A stretch of DNA of 64,000 bases from an uncultured Prevotellaceae bacterium (GTDB lineage: Bacteria; Bacteroidota; Bacteroidia; Bacteroidales; Bacteroidaceae): positions 1-64,000 of the forward strand of contig CACYQD010000022.1 in NCBI GenBank assembly GCA_902776475.1. The letters run 5' to 3'. Position numbers and translations under genes: made by a program. The notes beneath the pieces were generated by a model that worked only from the letters and a program-made list of their open reading frames with translations, was not told the DNA's origin and did not search any database. Shown here piece after piece: positions 63,141 through 64,000 of this stretch. Each line of letters opens with the position of its first letter. Position 1 is the first letter of the stretch.

Positions 63141-64000
63141 TTATTTCTTTGGTGCCGTGACGGAGGAACCGTCGTAAGCCCATTTCAAATAGGACGCACC
63201 GTGCACGAAACCGGCGCCGAAGGCGGTCAGGATGAGGTTGTCACCCTTCTTCAACCGGTTCTCATACTCCCACAATGCCAAGGGGATGGTGGCGGCACTC
63301 GTATTGCCGAAATGCTCGATGTTGACCATCACCTGCTCCATGGGGAGCTCAAGACGCTTGGCCACGGCCTCGATGATGCGCATGTTGGCCTGGTGTGGAA
63401 CGACCCAGGTGATGTTGTCCTTGGTCAGTCCGTTTCTCTCGGCGATGAGCGCGCAGTCATCACTCATGTTGGTCACCGCGTAGCGGAACACCGTGCGGCC
63501 CTCCTGATAGAGGAAATGCAAGCGGTGATCGACCGTGAAATGAGACGGCGGGCAAACCGAACCGCCGGCCTTCATGTGAAGGAAAGGCAGTCCCTTGCCG
63601 TCGGTGCGGAAATGGGAGTCCATGTAGCCCACGCCCTCCTCTTCCGTAGCTTCCACCAAGACAGCGGCCGCACCGTCGCCGAAGAGCGGACAGGTGGCGC
63701 GGTCGGTGTAATCGACCATCGACGACATCTTGTCGGCTCCAATGACGATAATCCTCTTGTATCGGCCGCTCTCAATCATGCAGGCAGCATTGTCGAGAGC
63801 ATAGAGGAATCCGCAGCATGCGCCCCAGAAGTCGAAAGCGAAGGCGTTTTTGAGGCCCAGCTTGCCCAGGACGATGGAAGCGGTGGACGGGAATTGGTAG
63901 TCGGCAGACGAGGTGGACAGGATCAAGGCGTCGATGGTGTCAGGATCGACTCCCGTCTTCTTGACCACCATCTTCGCTGCTTTACGGGCCATATAGGAGG
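63141..64000 (-). CDS. fabH: beta-ketoacyl-ACP synthase III FabH, 5' end outside window
   Basis: The C-terminal 286 or so residues are present; the gene runs over the right edge and the frame continues upstream of the ATG at 63992. Active-site residues are visible: Cys in WGACCGFLYAL, His in VPHQANMRIIE and Asn in HFGNTSAATIPLAL. It catalyses the first condensation of fatty-acid synthesis (acyl-CoA plus malonyl-ACP). It is terminated by a hairpin before era. The missing N-terminus should be about 50 residues by comparison with the usual 330-residue length. Confidence 0.95.
   Translation of the reverse strand, partial: SYMARKAAKMVVKKTGVDPDTIDALILSTSSADYQFPSTASIVLGKLGLKNAFAFDFWGACCGFLYALDNAACMIESGRYKRIIVIGADKMSSMVDYTDRATCPLFGDGAAAVLVEATEEEGVGYMDSHFRTDGKGLPFLHMKAGGSVCPPSHFTVDHRLHFLYQEGRTVFRYAVTNMSDDCALIAERNGLTKDNITWVVPHQANMRIIEAVAKRLELPMEQVMVNIEHFGNTSAATIPLALWEYENRLKKGDNLILTAFGAGFVHGASYLKWAYDGSSVTAPKK

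Overview
The window looks like a chromosomal segment of a Bacteroidales bacterium, most likely a Prevotella/Segatella-type organism. Five things point there. Start regions repeatedly show the Bacteroidetes promoter pattern TTTG-N19/20-TAnnTTTG. Several secreted proteins end in short beta-rich tails with a final G-[VLI]-Y motif, as type IX secretion substrates do. Families largely restricted to Bacteroidetes are present (DUF5020, DUF3098, DUF6057, DUF4859/DUF6055-like). The order fabH-era-der is the one familiar from Bacteroidales. Intergenic regions are full of short palindromic repeats. No tRNA, rRNA, transposase, integrase, phage gene or CRISPR array was found.

Layout. 1-4.7 kb: a membrane-protein fragment, an operon of a small unknown protein, a dynamin-like GTPase and a DUF697 membrane protein, then repeats, a gene remnant and an unannotated 51-aa membrane protein. 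4.8-8.9 kb (minus): secreted subtilisin-like protease and GH43 arabinanase. 9.1-18.1 kb: SDR, Nudix, B3/4 protein, ligA, an ABC exporter pair and a DUF5020 outer-membrane protein, bracketed by inverted copies of one repeat. 18.1-19.8 kb (minus): small membrane proteins and an MFS-like transporter. 20.0-27.6 kb (plus): a membrane-anchored winged-helix regulator, DUF2723, DUF3098, DUF6057 and a TolB-like lipoprotein with a CxxCH motif, probably a cell-envelope module. 28.0-44.4 kb: an exoprotein island with a lamin-tail/CotH protein, a large FIVAR-like surface protein with a 59-aa peptide gene, two tandem M6 metalloproteases with dockerin ends, a PL1 pectate lyase and a DUF6055/DUF4859 protein. 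44.4-49.5 kb: zinc alcohol dehydrogenase, aldo/keto reductase, nitronate monooxygenase/FabK-like enzyme and a MATE transporter, with a dense repeat region between them. 49.5-50.4 kb: a small two-peptide transcription unit and repeats. 50.5-56.4 kb (minus): ilvD-ilvB-ilvN-acyl-ACP thioesterase-ilvC. 56.6-58.8 kb: MlaE/MlaF-type lipid transporter and an SH3-like exported protein. 58.9-64 kb (minus): an outer-membrane protein, a lipoprotein, der, era and the truncated fabH.

How the genes fit together. Arabinanase, pectate lyase, proteases and adhesin-like proteins suggest a cell that digests plant cell-wall pectin and protein outside or at its surface. The ilv operon supplies branched-chain amino acids and, through the embedded thioesterase, may link to fatty-acid release. 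der, era and fabH are core ribosome-assembly and lipid genes.

The most unusual signals are non-coding or very small. One is a tandem array at 46.4-46.6 kb of hairpin units whose stems change in compensating fashion and which carry consensus promoters. Another is the small-peptide transcript at 49.6-49.9 kb. A third is an 11-bp direct-repeat operator candidate directly behind the winged-helix regulator gene. The last is the 59-aa MKKxYxxP-type peptide gene. All functional names are read from sequence patterns by eye; no database search was run.
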